Assembly (NCBI GenBank): GCA_964036195.1
Contig: OZ038450.1
Location: 26,042,794-26,106,793, forward strand
DNA length: 64,000 bases
DNA from: Sphaerolaimus hirsutus
Taxonomy: Eukaryota > Nematoda > Chromadorea > Monhysterida > Sphaerolaimidae
Reading direction: 5' to 3'
Shown: positions 23,290 to 35,771 of the stretch, in pieces
How positions within the stretch are numbered: position 1 is the stretch's first letter
Layout of the letters: every line of letters starts with the position of its first letter
The notes under the pieces: generated by a model
Database searches by the model: none
Told to the model about the DNA's origin: nothing
Seen by the model: the letters and a program-made list of their open reading frames with translations, nothing else
Translations under genes and position numbers: made by a program

Positions 23290-24039
23290 GTCTGCATGTG
23301 AATTACATAATTAGGGTGGCAGACGTATTTATCCGCACACGCGGGTCAATGTAACGCATACAGTAGGTAATATATATATAAAATAGGTTGATATAGTCCT
23401 CATACAAAAAGGGCTGTCGGCCGATATAGTCCTCGAGGACTATATCATCCTCCGGGGTAAAAAGACCATCGGGGTATAAATCCCGGTAATCTTTGCAAAG
23501 GACATAGGAGTCTGGTGAAATCATGTACTCAGGCCAAATCAATATTTAAAAATTTTTCTTCATTTTAAGGAACAAATTTTGCCAAATCTAATCATCAACA
23601 TTTTTGGCCTAAGAAGAAATTTGTTCCGATCAACTAGGTTCACTGAAAATAGTGTACCTAGGTACCCTAAAGTGTCTTCTGTATGATAGATAGTTCAGAA
23701 CATCAATGTGCAGATTGAAGATGCAATCCAGTTAGCATATTATTGACTGATGCCATGAAAAACACAGACAGAGTAGTGTCTGTTGTATATTGCTATATAT
23801 TTTAAGACGGAATATAGATGAGAATGCTTCCTGAAATTTTATGTTGTGAATCATTCCCTCCATTTTACTATTGGCTTCTTAACACATTATTTTTAGCCTA
23901 GAATAGCTTTAGCGATATTTTCCGGACTTTTATGGAGGAGGAACAGAATGAGGTGTCGACATATTTTTTGTTCTAGAAAGGCTTATGAATAAGATTGAAA
24001 AATATTATTTTGCATACATGTTATGAGCACTCATAGGCA
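23290..24039. other. Duplicated non-coding arm sequence
   Basis: Matched to about 31100-31880 in the right arm. It includes GTCCTCGAGGAC palindromic words near 23400-23450. Short ORFs over these words are not convincing. Confidence 0.4.
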
Positions 24040-24250
24040 TCAAACGAATGACTATTTATTTGGCAGCCATGCTTTTCTACATTGGGACATAACCAGAACA
24101 GTGTTACCAGATTCCGGACTTTTATGCATGGTGGAAGTGTATCATGGCGTCAGATTGGGGATTTTGGGTCGGATGATGGATTCCGACGACATGTTTTGAT
24201 GATTGTGTTTGATGAGAAAAATGTGAAAAATGAATGGAATGATCAGTAAA
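24040..24250 (+). pseudogene. Disrupted copy of the right-arm ORF at 30908-31144
   Basis: The sequence matches the intact minus-strand ORF of the right arm over its whole length. Small indels near 24110-24150 and 24180-24200 shift the frame. Recognisable parts are NDYLFGSHAFLHWDITRT and the end ENEWNDQ-like segment. It is a broken duplicate. Confidence 0.55.
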
Positions 24251-24299
24251 TGCATCTCAAAGTGAAAGGAAGAGTGTTGTCCAATGCTCAACAACAAGA

Positions 24300-25640
24300 G
24301 CACTCTCTTTAAAAAGTTTATACACTTACACTTTTTTACACTTTCCTAGGTATTTTAAAAATACCTTATGCTTACAGTATCCATACTCAAAATTTGGAAA
24401 GTGTATTTACACTTACACTTACACTTTCCAAAAATACCAGTATTTTAACAACTCTGTTGATTACTAACTTATTTAAACACCTGCCCAATCAAATCCGCCC
24501 CCCCCCCATTTTTCATTTTACTTCTGACGTCCTATCTCCAGTTCTAGGACCGGCCAGTAGCTGAAAATTGGGGGAGATATTGGCGCAACCCCCCTCTGCT
24601 TCAAATGAATTGGAGGTGTCGCGACGACAACCTACAGGGCGGGTCGCCCTGAGTGCAATAATTTTTTCCGCTTTTTTCGTGTCCCACACAGGTCCGGCCC
24701 CCACTGATTTCTTACACCTTACATCTTGCCATACCTCCAGCTGTGGGAGGGGTATAAATCTAAAATTTTGGGGACATGTCACCAAATCCCCCCCCCCTCT
24801 ATACACTGGCCGGGCGGTTTTTTGTGCAACTCACCAGTGTGGGGTGGAGCATTTAACATTTGTTAAAACATTACTGTCCCACACAAGTTCAGCACCCAAT
24901 TGAATTTCAAAAAATGAACACTTTTCTGTTGTTTTAACACTAAAGTGATTGATTATGTGAAATAAGCAAAAATATCCTCTATAAATATCTTTTCCCACCC
25001 AAAACCGCCCACCTCATGAACCCCTCCCCCCAAGTGGCTGACAAAAGAATCACTTTTTACAACATTTTTATTGAGGACCATTTTTTTTATTCGGGCAGGA
25101 CCTGTGTGGGACACTAAAAAAGCCGCAAAATATTTTTGCACTTAGGGCGACCCACCCTGTAGGGGGTCGCCGCGACCCCTCCAATTGATGCTAGAGGGAG
25201 TTTGTGCCTATATCTCCCCCAAGTTTCAGCTTCTGGCGGGTCCTAGAACTGGAGATAGGACGTCAGAAGTAAAATCAAAAATTGGGGGCCGGGGCACTCT
25301 ATTTCCTAGAAATACTCAGGGGATTTGTGGTTTATTATTCCGCAGCTCGCTCAACCAAGGGGTAGGGGTATTTCGAGGGAAACTGAACCTGTTGAGATTA
25401 GTAGTTGACTATCTGTCTGCTGGAATGTTGCTAGAGCCACAAAGAGAACATTTTGGAGAGATAACAAAACCATATTTCTTTATGATATACTTTTAGGTAT
25501 ATAAATATTTTAGAATTTTTGGGATACCTCTGAGTTTAAGTTTTACAAGCTACAATCAACCTTTTACTCAAGAGCGAGTGAAAGCGAAAGTGAGAAAAGT
25601 GAGAATTTGAGAGCGACAGAAACTAAAATCATTGCTGCCC
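24300..25640. other. Nested repeat mosaic in left arm
   Basis: Contains the AAGTGTAAGTG words with an AACAACTCTG-type terminus near 24450-24460 and a block with GGGTCGCCCT/GGGGTCGCC mirrored near 24600-25180. A decayed TACCGTATTTCC-like piece lies near 25310-25380. All of it is duplicated in the right arm at 29520-30840. No gene is supported. Confidence 0.5.
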
Positions 25641-25692
25641 ACTGATGTTATCAATCAAAAAGTGATGACGGCCACACAGTAGGTGTGACCGT

Positions 25693-26597
25693 TAGTGATG
25701 GAAAAGCGCCAGAAAAAATGGCGCCAGGCGCCAGGGGCGCCATGGCGCCATTCGGAAAGTGGGCGCCAAGCGCCAGGGGCGCCACAGAAAAAGGGCGCCA
25801 GGCGCCAAGGGCGCCATGGCGCCATTGAGAAAGTGGGCGCCAGGCGCCAGGGGCGCCACGGGAAGAGGGCGCCAAGCGCCAAGGGCGCCATGGCGCCATT
25901 TGGAAAATAGGGCGCCAGGCGCCAAGGGCGCCAGGATAAAAAAGTGCCTACAACACCATGCGTGTGCTAAAAATGTTTATCCAGCACCATTATACGCGCA
26001 TTCAGATTTTAATTCGCGTTCTCCAGGATGTAATGACAAAAAACAAGGCTAGGAACAAAAATTTTTTGAATAAAATCCACACGACGAATTCAAACGTAAT
26101 GGAAATTTTCATTTGACAACAATCCATTCATTACAAATAGACCTTTCCAAACAATGTTTCCTAATTGCAACGATTTAAATCCATTTATTTATGATTTTGC
26201 AAGTTAGACGGTCCATCATTCTTGTCTTCTGATCCGTCAGACAGATCTGATGAACCATCGGACGAAAGATTTCCACCCACTCACACCACTCCGTCCATTT
26301 TTCTGGCAAATTTAGATCATCCACGGATGTGGCTTTTGTTTTTTTTCGTTTACACAGCACTCACCATGAAACCTTGCTGGCGCCTTTTTGGCGCCCTTCT
26401 AAAGCAGGGCGCCAGGCGCCAAGGGCGCCACGGAAAAAGGGCGCCAAGCGCCAAGGGCGCCATGGCGCCTTTCAGAATGTGGGCGCCAGGCGCCAAGGGC
26501 GCCACAGAAAAAGGGCGCCAAGCGCCAATGGCGCCATGGCGCGGCGCCCTTTGGCGCCCTCAAATGGCGCCAGCGCCATGGCGCCATTCCATCACTA
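25693..26597. mobile_element. hAT-like element, GGCGCC-array family, 8-bp TSD GTGACCGT
   Basis: Termini TAGTGATGGAA and TTCCATCACTA are flanked by the direct repeat GTGACCGT (25685-25692 and 26598-26605). The right palindrome arm has the uninterrupted target near 29460. Both ends hold arrays of GGCGCC-containing words (TGGCGCCAGGCGCCAAGGGC), about 230 bp each. The 450-bp middle carries a coding remnant on the minus strand (26175-26360) shared with the element at 47492-48412. The TSD length and YARNG-like end fit the hAT superfamily. Confidence 0.8.
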
Positions 26598-27472
26598 GTG
26601 ACCGTCATCACTTTTTGATTGATCGGCCAGTCCGACCGAGCCAATGGAAAATTGTCATGTCATGTAAAATGCAGAGTTATGAAAACGTTTTTACATTTAC
26701 CGGAATACCCAGTCCGAGTATACCAGGTACCTTTTTATATTGTATTTGGGTTTAAGTTAATTTTTTGAAAAATACAAAAACGTTTTGTTACGTTTTCCTG
26801 CCCGAACTACCCGGATACAGAGAAAACGTATCAAAAATAAAAAAATTGGGAACATGAAAAATATTGTCACACTGTCAGGACACCCAGAATTTTTTTATGT
26901 TTACTGCTTATTTTCCATTTTCGTAGGTATTTTAAAAAAACACTACATTTTAGTAATCATACTCCAAAATTTGAAAAGGCTTGTTTTCCAAAAATACCAG
27001 CATTTTAACAACTCTGGTTAAATGACCTCTTGGAGAATCAGAATGCCATGTATTGTAAATAAACTGTCAATTTAACCATTACAAAGGGAGAGTATAATGT
27101 GGTACTAGGCATCCGGCATTTTACATAAAATTATGTAAAATCGGAACTTCTCACATTGATTTTACATGACATTTTACAGTGTCTAGAAGACTTCTTAAAA
27201 GTACTGAACTTTTCTCAGTAAACTAAAACATAAAGTGTTTATTTTTACTCACCCCTGAGTACAGCAAACGTAAAGAAAAACTTTTACGCTTATTTCATGT
27301 TTCACAACAGCTTCATAAACGAAGAAGTAAGGTTGTTGTCAACGGTAACATAATGAATCTGTGCAAACATTATGTTAATGTTATGTTAACATGTTAACGA
27401 ATGCCATGGTCAAATAAAGTGGACAGCTGCATCTGCTAGCAGAAACTTGTCCACAATATGGATACCGTATTT

Positions 27473-27841
27473 CCTCGAAATACCCCCCGGGGGGTGATTG
27501 TTTCATAGTGGTCCCGAGAGGGGGGGGGGGGGTTAAACGAGGGGGGGGTATTTCGAGGGGGGGTTATTATTTCACAAGAAATGATTTGAAAACCAAGTAC
27601 GAAATTGTCGTCTGAAACGTACGCAGACGTCGAAAAATGCAACAAAAACCGCCATTTCTAAGGTTCTGTAGACTAATATGAGTATGTAGGTGGTATGTAC
27701 GCTGTTCTAACTTGAAACCGACATTGTTTTAACGTGTGTTCTGCAGTACACAGAACACAAACTACAGTTATTGTCATGTACATTCCCTTTACACGCAATT
27801 TAGGGGGGGGGTATTTCGAGGGGGGGGGGTATTTCGAGGTA
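27473..27841. mobile_element. TACCGTATTTCC-family element near the palindrome centre
   Basis: Starts TACCGTATTTCCTCGAAATA, followed by the family's G-run block, TTAAACGAGGGG and a TTATTATTTCAC segment. It ends with two copies of GTATTTCGAGG. It is present only on the left side of the centre. Confidence 0.65.
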
Positions 27842-27941
27842 TGTTGCATTTCCTTCCTTGACAACCAAATGACAAGACTTAGGGAAGTGGCAAGTGTAAT
27901 GTCAAGTTGTCAATGAAATTCCGGTGCAACGGGGCTGGGTG

Positions 27942-28141
27942 NNNNNNNNNNNNNNNNNNNNNNNNNNNNNNNNNNNNNNNNNNNNNNNNNNNNNNNNNNN
28001 NNNNNNNNNNNNNNNNNNNNNNNNNNNNNNNNNNNNNNNNNNNNNNNNNNNNNNNNNNNNNNNNNNNNNNNNNNNNNNNNNNNNNNNNNNNNNNNNNNNN
28101 NNNNNNNNNNNNNNNNNNNNNNNNNNNNNNNNNNNNNNNNN
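27942..28141. other. Assembly gap (200 N)
   Basis: A run of exactly 200 N lies at the centre of the palindrome. It hides one end of a CAGTCCCAAGCC-family element whose other end is at 28142-28187. Confidence 0.98.
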
Positions 28142-28187
28142 TTTTACACTTTACTTTACACTTTACATGGCTTGGGACCGCCACCAG
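28142..28187. mobile_element. Truncated CAGTCCCAAGCC-family element
   Basis: The right half of the introner-like family, TTTACACTTTACATGGCTTG followed by GGACCGCCACCAG, is cut by the gap. Confidence 0.6.
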
Positions 28188-28245
28188 ATGATGATATCAT
28201 TTAGGAGATAAGGCACTTGAACATGGAGAAATATAAACACTCATC

Positions 28246-28480
28246 GCGGCATTTTGGCGCCATTTCTGGCACTATCCAAAACAATGGCGCCAGGCGCGAA
28301 ATTGGCGCCAGCAAAAATGGCGCCAAGCGCCAAGGGCTCCATGGCGCCATTCGAAATAATGGCGCCAGGCGCCAGATGGCGCCAGAAAAAAGGGCGCCAA
28401 GCGCCAATGGCGCCATGGCGCTGGCGCCTTTTGGCGTCATTGAAGGGCGCCAGCACCATGGCGCCATTCCATCACTAGTT
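28246..28480. repeat. GGCGCC word array, partial element
   Basis: Dense GGCGCC words ending TTCCATCACTA, with no intact left terminus. It lies in the unpaired centre of the palindrome. Confidence 0.7.
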
Positions 28481-30907
28481 AAAACCCTACTAATTGGTTT
28501 ATGGTCTTATCGCTTCTTAGTATTTTGTTGTTGTTTTTTCTGCGGTCTTTATTCTTCCCGATTTGTGTTGGTAATTGATCTTTGAGCGATATTTTTAAAT
28601 ACTCTATCTAAATATTCTTAATCGCTGCATCTGGCATTCTTACAAAACAACAATCGTCGGGAGAAGTCCCAAAACCGAATACCGGAAAACTAATCCCTCC
28701 CTAGTCCCTACTAAGATACAAATCCAAAAACCCAGTCCTGTTTGCACCTGCATTTCACCGACAACTTCACATATCACTTGGCACTTGACTTGTCATTTGG
28801 TTGTCAAGGACAGAAATGCCACATGTCCATACTGTGGACAAGTTGCTGCTAGCAGATGCAGCTGTCCACTTTATTTGACCATGGCATTCGTTAACATGTT
28901 AAGAGACAAACGTTTGCACAGATTCATTATGTTACCGTTGACAACAATCTTACTTCTTCGTTTATGAAGCTGTTGTGAAACATGAAATAAGCGTAAAAAT
29001 TGTTATTTACGTTTGCTGTACTCAGGGGTGAGTAAAAATAAAATACTTTATGTTTTAGTTTACTGAGAAAAGTTCAGTACTTTTAAGAAGTCTTCTAGAC
29101 ACTGTATGATTACTAAAATGTAGTGTATTTTTAAAACACCTACGAAAACGGAAAATAAGCAGTAAACATAAAAAAATTCTGGGTGTCCTGACAGTGTGAC
29201 AATATTTTTCATGTTTCCAATTTTTTATTTTTGATACGTTTTCACTGTATCCGGGTAGTTCGGGCAGGAAAACGTAACAAAACGTTTTTGTATTTTTCAA
29301 AAAAATTTACTTAAACCCAAATACAATATAAAAAGGTACCTGGTATACTCGGACTGGGTATTCCGGGTAAATGTAAAAACGTTTTCATAACTCTGCATTT
29401 TACATGACATGACAATTTTCCATTGGCTCGGTCGGACTGGCCGATCAATCAAAAAGTGATGACGGTCACACCTACTGTGTGGCCGTCATCACTTTTTGAT
29501 TGATAACATCAGTGGGCAGCAATGATTTTAGTTTCTGTCGCTCTCAAATTCTCACTTTTCTCACTTTCGCTTTCACTCGCTCTTGAGTAAAAGGTTGATT
29601 GTAGCTTGTAAAACTTAAACTCGAGGTATCCTAAAAATTCTAAAATATTTATATACCTAAAAGTAGGTATATCATAAAGAAATATGGTTTCGTTATCTCT
29701 CCAAAATGTTCTCATTGTGGCTCTAGCAACATTCCAGCAGACAGATAGTCAACTACTCATCTCAACAGGTTCAGTTTCCCTCGAAATACCCCTACCCCTT
29801 GGTTGAGCGAGCTGCGGAAGAATAAACCACAAATCCCGGGGTATTTCTAGGAAATACAGTGCCCCGGCCCCCAATTTTTGATTTTACTTCTGACGTCCTA
29901 TCTCCAGTTCTAGGACCCGCCAGAAGCTGAAACTTGGGGGAGATATTGGCACAACCTCCCTCTAGCATGAATTATGGGGGGGGGGGGGTCGCGGCGACCC
30001 CCTACAGGGTGGGTCGCCCTCAGTACAAAAATATTTTGCGGCTTTTTTAGTGTCCCACACAGGTCTGGCCCGAATAAAAAAATGGTCCTGAAAAAAAAAG
30101 TTGTAAAAAGTGATTTTTTTGTCAGCCACTTGGGGGGAGGGGTTCATGTGGTGGGCGGTTTTGGGTGGGATAAGATATTTTGAAGAAGATATTTCATGCT
30201 TATTTCACATTATCAATCACTTTAGTGTTCAAACAACAGAAAAGTGTTCATTTTTTGAAATTCAATTGGGTGCTGGACTTGTGTGGGACAGTAATGTTTT
30301 ATTAAATTTTAAATACTGCACCCCACACAGTGGTGAGTTGCCAAAAACCGTCTGGCCAGTGTATAGTAGGGGAGGGGTGTTGGCGACACATCCCCAAAAT
30401 TTTAGATATATACCCCTCCCACAGCTGGAGGTATGGCACCCGCAGTGTAAGAAATCAGTGGGGACCGGACCTGTGTGGGACACAAAAAAAGCTGGAAAAA
30501 ATTATTGCACTCAGGGCGACCCGCCCTGTAGGCGGTCATCGCGACCCCTTCATTCAAAGTAGAGGGGGGTTGCGCCAATATCTCCCGCAATTTTCAGCTA
30601 CTGGCGGGTCCTAGAACTGGAGATAGGGCGTCAGAAGTAGAATGAAAAATGGGGGGGGGCGGATTTGATTGGGCAGGTGTTTATATAAGTAGGTAATCAA
30701 CAGAGTTGTTAAAATACTGGTATTTTTGGAAAGTGTAAGTGTAAGTGTAAATACACTTTCCAAAGTTTGAGTATGAATACTGTAAGCATAAGGTATTTTT
30801 AAAATACCTAGGAAAGTGTAAAAAAGTATAAGTGTATAAAATTTTTAAAGATAGTGCTCTTGTTGTTGAGCATTGGACGACACCCTTCCTTTCACTTTTA
30901 GATGCAT

Positions 30908-31144
30908 TTACTGATCATTCCATTCATTTTTCACATTATACTCATCAAACACAATCATCAAAACATCGTCGTCGGAATCCATCATCTGACCCAAAATCCC
31001 CAATCTGACACCATGATAAACTATTTTACCACCGTGCATAAAAGTCCGGAATCTGGTATCAGACACTGTTCTGGTTATGTCCCAATGTAGAAAAGCATGG
31101 CTGCCAAATAAATAGTCATTCGTTTGATGCCTATGAGTGTTCAT
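30908..31144 (-). CDS. Hypothetical ORF, intact only in the right arm
   Basis: A 78-codon frame reads MNTHRHQTNDYLFGSHAF, then HWDITRT, and ends KNEWNDQ. Composition is protein-like (aromatic, Asp/His rich) and the same sequence is recognisable but frameshifted in the left arm. It lies next to AAGTGTAAGTG-type element sequence, so it may be a transposon-borne exon and not a host gene. The phrase CGGACTTTTATGCA occurs once inside it and once about 140 bases upstream. No family recognised; upstream exons are not identified. Confidence 0.35.
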   Translation of the reverse strand: MNTHRHQTNDYLFGSHAFLHWDITRTVSDTRFRTFMHGGKIVYHGVRLGILGQMMDSDDDVLMIVFDEYNVKNEWNDQ

Positions 31145-32529
31145 AACATGTATGCAAAATCATATTTTTCAATCTTATTCATAAGCCTTTCTAGAACAAA
31201 AAATATGTTGACACCTCATTCTGTTCCTTGTGCATAAAAGTCCGGAAAATATCGCTAAAGCTATTCTAGGCTGAAAATTATGCATTAAGAAGCCAATAGT
31301 AAAATGGAGTGAATGATTCACAACATAAAGTTTCAGGAAGCATTTTCATCTATATTCCATCTTAGAATATATAGCAATATACAATAGACACTGCTCTGTC
31401 TGTGTTTTTCATGGCATCAGTCAATAATATGCTAACTGGATTACATCTTCAATCTGCACTTTCATGTTCTGAACTATCTATCATATTTACATAAGACACT
31501 TTAGGGTACCTAGGTACACTATTTTCAGTGAACCTAGTTGATCTGAACAAATTTCTTCTTAGGCCAAAAATGTTGATGATTAGATTTGGCAAAATTTGTT
31601 CCTTAAAATGAAGGAAATTTTTTAAATATTGATTTTGCCTGATTACATGATTTCACCAGACTCCTGTGTCCTTTGCAAGGATTACCGGGATTTATCCCCT
31701 GATGGTCTTTTTACCCCGGGGGATGATATAGTCCTCGAGGACTATATCGGCCAACAGCCCTTTTTGTATAAGGACTATATCAACCCATTATATATATATA
31801 TATTACCTACTGTATGCGTTACATTGACCCGCGTGTGCGGATAAATAAGTCCGCCACCCGAATTATGTAATTCGCGTGCAGACGTATTTATAATCCGGAA
31901 TAAGAGAAAGAAACTGAGATCAGCTGAAAGATTTAACTCAAAAAATTAGCATTTTTGGTATAAAATTGGGGCTGGTACAGGTTTCAGGGTCTACCATCTG
32001 ACCTGAAACCAGCAGGACAACATAAATTTTAGGCACTTATGTAGCATTGGAGATTACTATGAAAAATTATGATCAACGGCATGATAAAGTAAATAGTTAC
32101 TAATGTATAGTAAAAGTAAAAAATAATAGTAAAAATAAATTGTGGTGTAGTTGGGATATTTTTTAAAATATACATCTGCAGTCTGCACGTGTATTACATC
32201 ATTTAAGCAGCAGACCTATTTTTCCGCACACGCCATTGACCCCTGCAAAAATCCAATATGGCGAAAGTACCATAAATGGACTTATTCCCGGATTGACCCA
32301 CTGCCCGCGACCCGCTTGCATCAGATTAAAAATATTTATTGATGCGTGGCACGCCACAATTATGCACGCGTCTGTTAGGCCTATTGCATTGATTATTGAT
32401 TGCATGGGTAAACAAAGAACAATGCATGCAACTTCAAAACTTAATTTCTTGCTCAGCCAATTTTCACCAATGAACACTTAAAATGATCAGAATCACATGG
32501 AGATTGCATTTTTATGTTCAGATGATTAA

Positions 32530-32830
32530 GAATTTGGTAAACTCATGGTAATCATGACAGACAAATCGCCAATATACTACAGACAAAACGCCAATGCAAC
32601 ACAGACAAAACCCCAATGGATCACAGACAAAACATCAGTGCAACACAGACAAAACGCGAATGCAACACAGACAAAACACCAATGCAACACAGCAAAATGC
32701 CAAAGCATTTTGTCTGTGATCCATGTGTATTTTGTCTGTGTTGCATTCGCGTTTTGTCTGTGTTGCATTCGCGTTTTGTCTGTAGTATATTGGCAATTTG
32801 TCTGTCATGATTACCATGAGTGTACTGAAT
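32530..32830. repeat. CAGACAAAACG word array, right-arm copy
   Basis: Same mirrored word array as 22420-22620 (ACAGACAAAACGCCAATGCA units and complements). The number of units differs between arms. Confidence 0.75.
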
Positions 32831-32935
32831 TCTTAATAATCTGAACTGAAAATGCAATCTCCATGTGATTCTGATCATTTTAAGTGTTTATTGGTGAAAA
32901 TCAGCTGAGAAATGGCTGAGAAATTGACCCCGCGC

Positions 32936-34645
32936 ACACTAGTTTACCGGCGTTTTCAGTTTACCGGCGGTAAACTCAATTTTTTAGTTTACCGGCTAAA
33001 TTCACGCATTGTAAAAGTGGGCGGAGTTTAGGCCACCATCTTTATTTTTTTCAAGTTTGCCAGTGATGTGAATTTACGCTGTAAACGTTAATTTCTAATT
33101 TCTTTAATTGTGGACAAACAGAGCATTGTTCATGCAATTTTTTTCGTCATCATGTACAGTACGTTGTGTAGATGTTGTCAAAATTTTTAAAATATTTTTA
33201 GATGCAAAATTGGATTTTTTATTGAATTTATCATTTTTTTGTGTATATAAATTTTTATAAAATCACCTGTTCCGTTTTTTCATTTATTGAAACATTCTAA
33301 ATTATCAGTTTTCATTGCGCTATGGATTGGTGTACACGACGGACATTAAAAATAAACTTTTGATTTTTCCTGATTTTATTTCAATAAAACACAAATAAAT
33401 CACTAGCACGTGAAAGGAAAGCCCTAATGCTAACAAAAAAATCACACATGAAAGAGGAACGTGAGACGCACACATCACACACTTTTTCGCGGTGTGAAAC
33501 AAAAGACTTGACAAATTATGATTTAATCACAATTAAAAATGAATAAATCAGTTAAAAATCAAAAAATGAATGAAAATTGTCCATTCAACAACAGTTCCAT
33601 ACAGAACGACCATCATAACCGGTTGCAATCGAAAAATGCAGTGTACCTGTTGTAGATAGCAATAAAATGAATTTTTTGTATTTGTTACGTCAGTTTACCA
33701 TTCCAGTGCCACTTTAATGCTAACTGCCACTGCAACGGAAATTATTCAGTTTGATTTTTATATTCAACATAGTTGTAAATTCAGCAGTCAGTGGGATTCA
33801 CCCACGCAACACGACTGGCGGGCGTCATCATCCACTGCTTGATTGCATCCCTGAGGGGGCGCACTTCTCTTTCGTCAACGTCCCATCAGATTGGCACATT
33901 CAGGATTGGATCCATGTTATCTGGCTTCTCTCTTGTCAATGTACATTTGTATTTACACTGGAGGGACAACATCAGGCTGAGTCAATTTGAGTCAGAAGAT
34001 GCAGATATAAACAAAAATACTGCTTGTAGCACTAGTACATTGTTCTACTATGCCTGATATTCTTTTAGTTCATTTCTCACATTATTAGCTGTTGGTTACA
34101 AACATCTTATATGTATTCCTTTTTAAAGTTTACTATATGTATGAACTTTTACATGTATTCTCTTCTTTAGTTAACTATGTGCGTGTACACACTAGTTTAC
34201 CAACGCGGCACGTCGATCAAAAATTTAAACTGAAACGCGACGTGTCGCGCGTCGGTTTACCTTTATGATCGACGTGTTAAAATTAGTTTATTTTTGTGTT
34301 TCACTTTCTGGGGTAAGTGGTTTCGGCAAGTCACAGAAATGCGACGCGTCGCCAGATTATTTTTTATGTGAAACGTAATGGGCAAACTGAATGCAATTTT
34401 TGGCGACGCGTCGCTAGCGACGTGTCGCCGAAAATTGCATTCAGTTTGCCCATTACGTTTCACATAAAAAATAATCTGGCGACGTGTCGCATTTCTGTGA
34501 CTTGCTAAAACCACTAACCCCAGAAAGTGAAACACAAAACTAAACTATTTTTAACATGTCAATCATAAAGGTAAACCGACGCGCGACGCGTCGCGTTTGA
34601 GTTTGTGTTTCACGTGCCACATTGGTAAACTAGCGTGTACACACA
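32936..34645. mobile_element. Right-arm-specific insertion with CACACTAGTTTACC termini
   Basis: The left arm reads straight through AAATTGAGTTTTGAAGTTGC near 22300. Here the same site is split by 1.7 kb beginning GCGCACACTAGTTTACCGGC and ending GGTAAACTAGCGTGTACACA. It includes a near-perfect palindrome at 34188-34645 built on GACGCGTCGC words, centred near 34415. A possible 88-codon frame at 33791-34057 (GFTHATRLAGVIIHCL) is too weak to call a gene. Confidence 0.6.
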
Positions 34646-35771
34646 CAATGAGTTTTGAAGTTGCATGCATTGTCCTTCATTTACCCACGCAATCGATAAT
34701 CGATGCCAATAGGCCAAACAGACGCGTGCATAATATTGCATGCCACGCGTCAATAAATATTTTTGATCTGACGCAAGCAGTGTTCTTGCATCGCAATAAA
34801 TAAAAGGAAATATCAAACACATTCCCATGGCCCAACATATGCCCCAATAGTGTAATTATATTTTTTGTATGGAGGACTACATAATCCCACATTATTATAA
34901 AAGTCGGGTCGAAGTAGTCCTCCAGGTGAATAGTCCTCAAGGGCTATATCAACCCAGGGGGTAAGAAGTCCATGGGGGGATTGCGTACGTAAGCCCTTTG
35001 CAAGATATAGTGCCATCTACCTTCAGGAGTGCTCTATGTTATAATACACCAGTCCAATTTCAGCTGTGTATGATTGTACATGATCTGTATGGCAGTTTTC
35101 ATGTTGTACCGCCAGTGCCTTCTGACTGCAGTTTTGTGTGGGTGTTTTTACCATTCAAATCACAATTTAGCTAGCTTGATACTGATTGTTACGTCATTTT
35201 TGTGAGAGTAAATACCCATTTTTACATTTTCCCTGAACAAAATACTCGTTATTACGTTTTCCCTGAAAAAAAAATACTCTGTTTTACATTTTCTCTGAAA
35301 AAAGTATTCTACGCACATTTTACACAGTGTAAAAAATACTAAACGTTTTCTGAACTCAGCTGTGAGTAATAGAAAAATACTTTACGTTTACATTTATCTT
35401 GGGAAAAGTACAGTACTTTTAACAACTCTGCACTACTCATGAGTAAAAGTAAAATATTTTTACCTTACGTTAGTGTATACTTTGCAAAAAGTTCGGTACT
35501 TTTAACAACTCTGGTGCAGATTTATCGCGTGACTTTGTGCATTAAAAAATCTTATCATTCTTGTAAAGCTTCATTTCCTATCAATATAACAAAAATAAAT
35601 CTTCAAGACAACCAAAGATCCAACCAAAGAGCTGCATATTTCTAGTTTGATTTTGTAAAAACGTTGACTACAATCCTCACTGGGACTGATTTGTCATCAT
35701 TCCACTTGAACAATCTTTTTTTCGAGTGTGTGTGATTGTTCATGTCATTGTCATTTCGAATTTCGTTCTAG

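Larger units (their letters stand above)
18565..27895. repeat. Left arm of giant inverted repeat
   Basis: This arm is the reverse complement of 28760-40096 with substitutions and indels. Matching anchors are 18565-18765 with 39905-40096; 19708-19874 with 38970-39136; 20405-20639 with 35772-36006; 23290-23330 with about 31850-31880; 25560-25640 with 29525-29610; and 27420-27460 with 28827-28868. It carries the minus-strand PAN-like gene and one insertion absent from the other arm (25693-26597). Confidence 0.85.

Noticed and set aside
23303..23542. ORF with repeated DYI/LED phrases (also 31629-31844 and 34813-35016)
   Set aside because: It follows GTCCTCGAGGAC palindromic words of a repeat and has no splice or start context.
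25651..26598. Ala/Pro/Arg-rich ORFs on both strands (also at 28201-28478, 47439-47762, 48108-48450)
   Set aside because: They are translations of GGCGCC word arrays and are open in several frames at once.
27879..28211. ORFs running through the N gaps (also 41833-42446)
   Set aside because: Most of their length is undetermined sequence.
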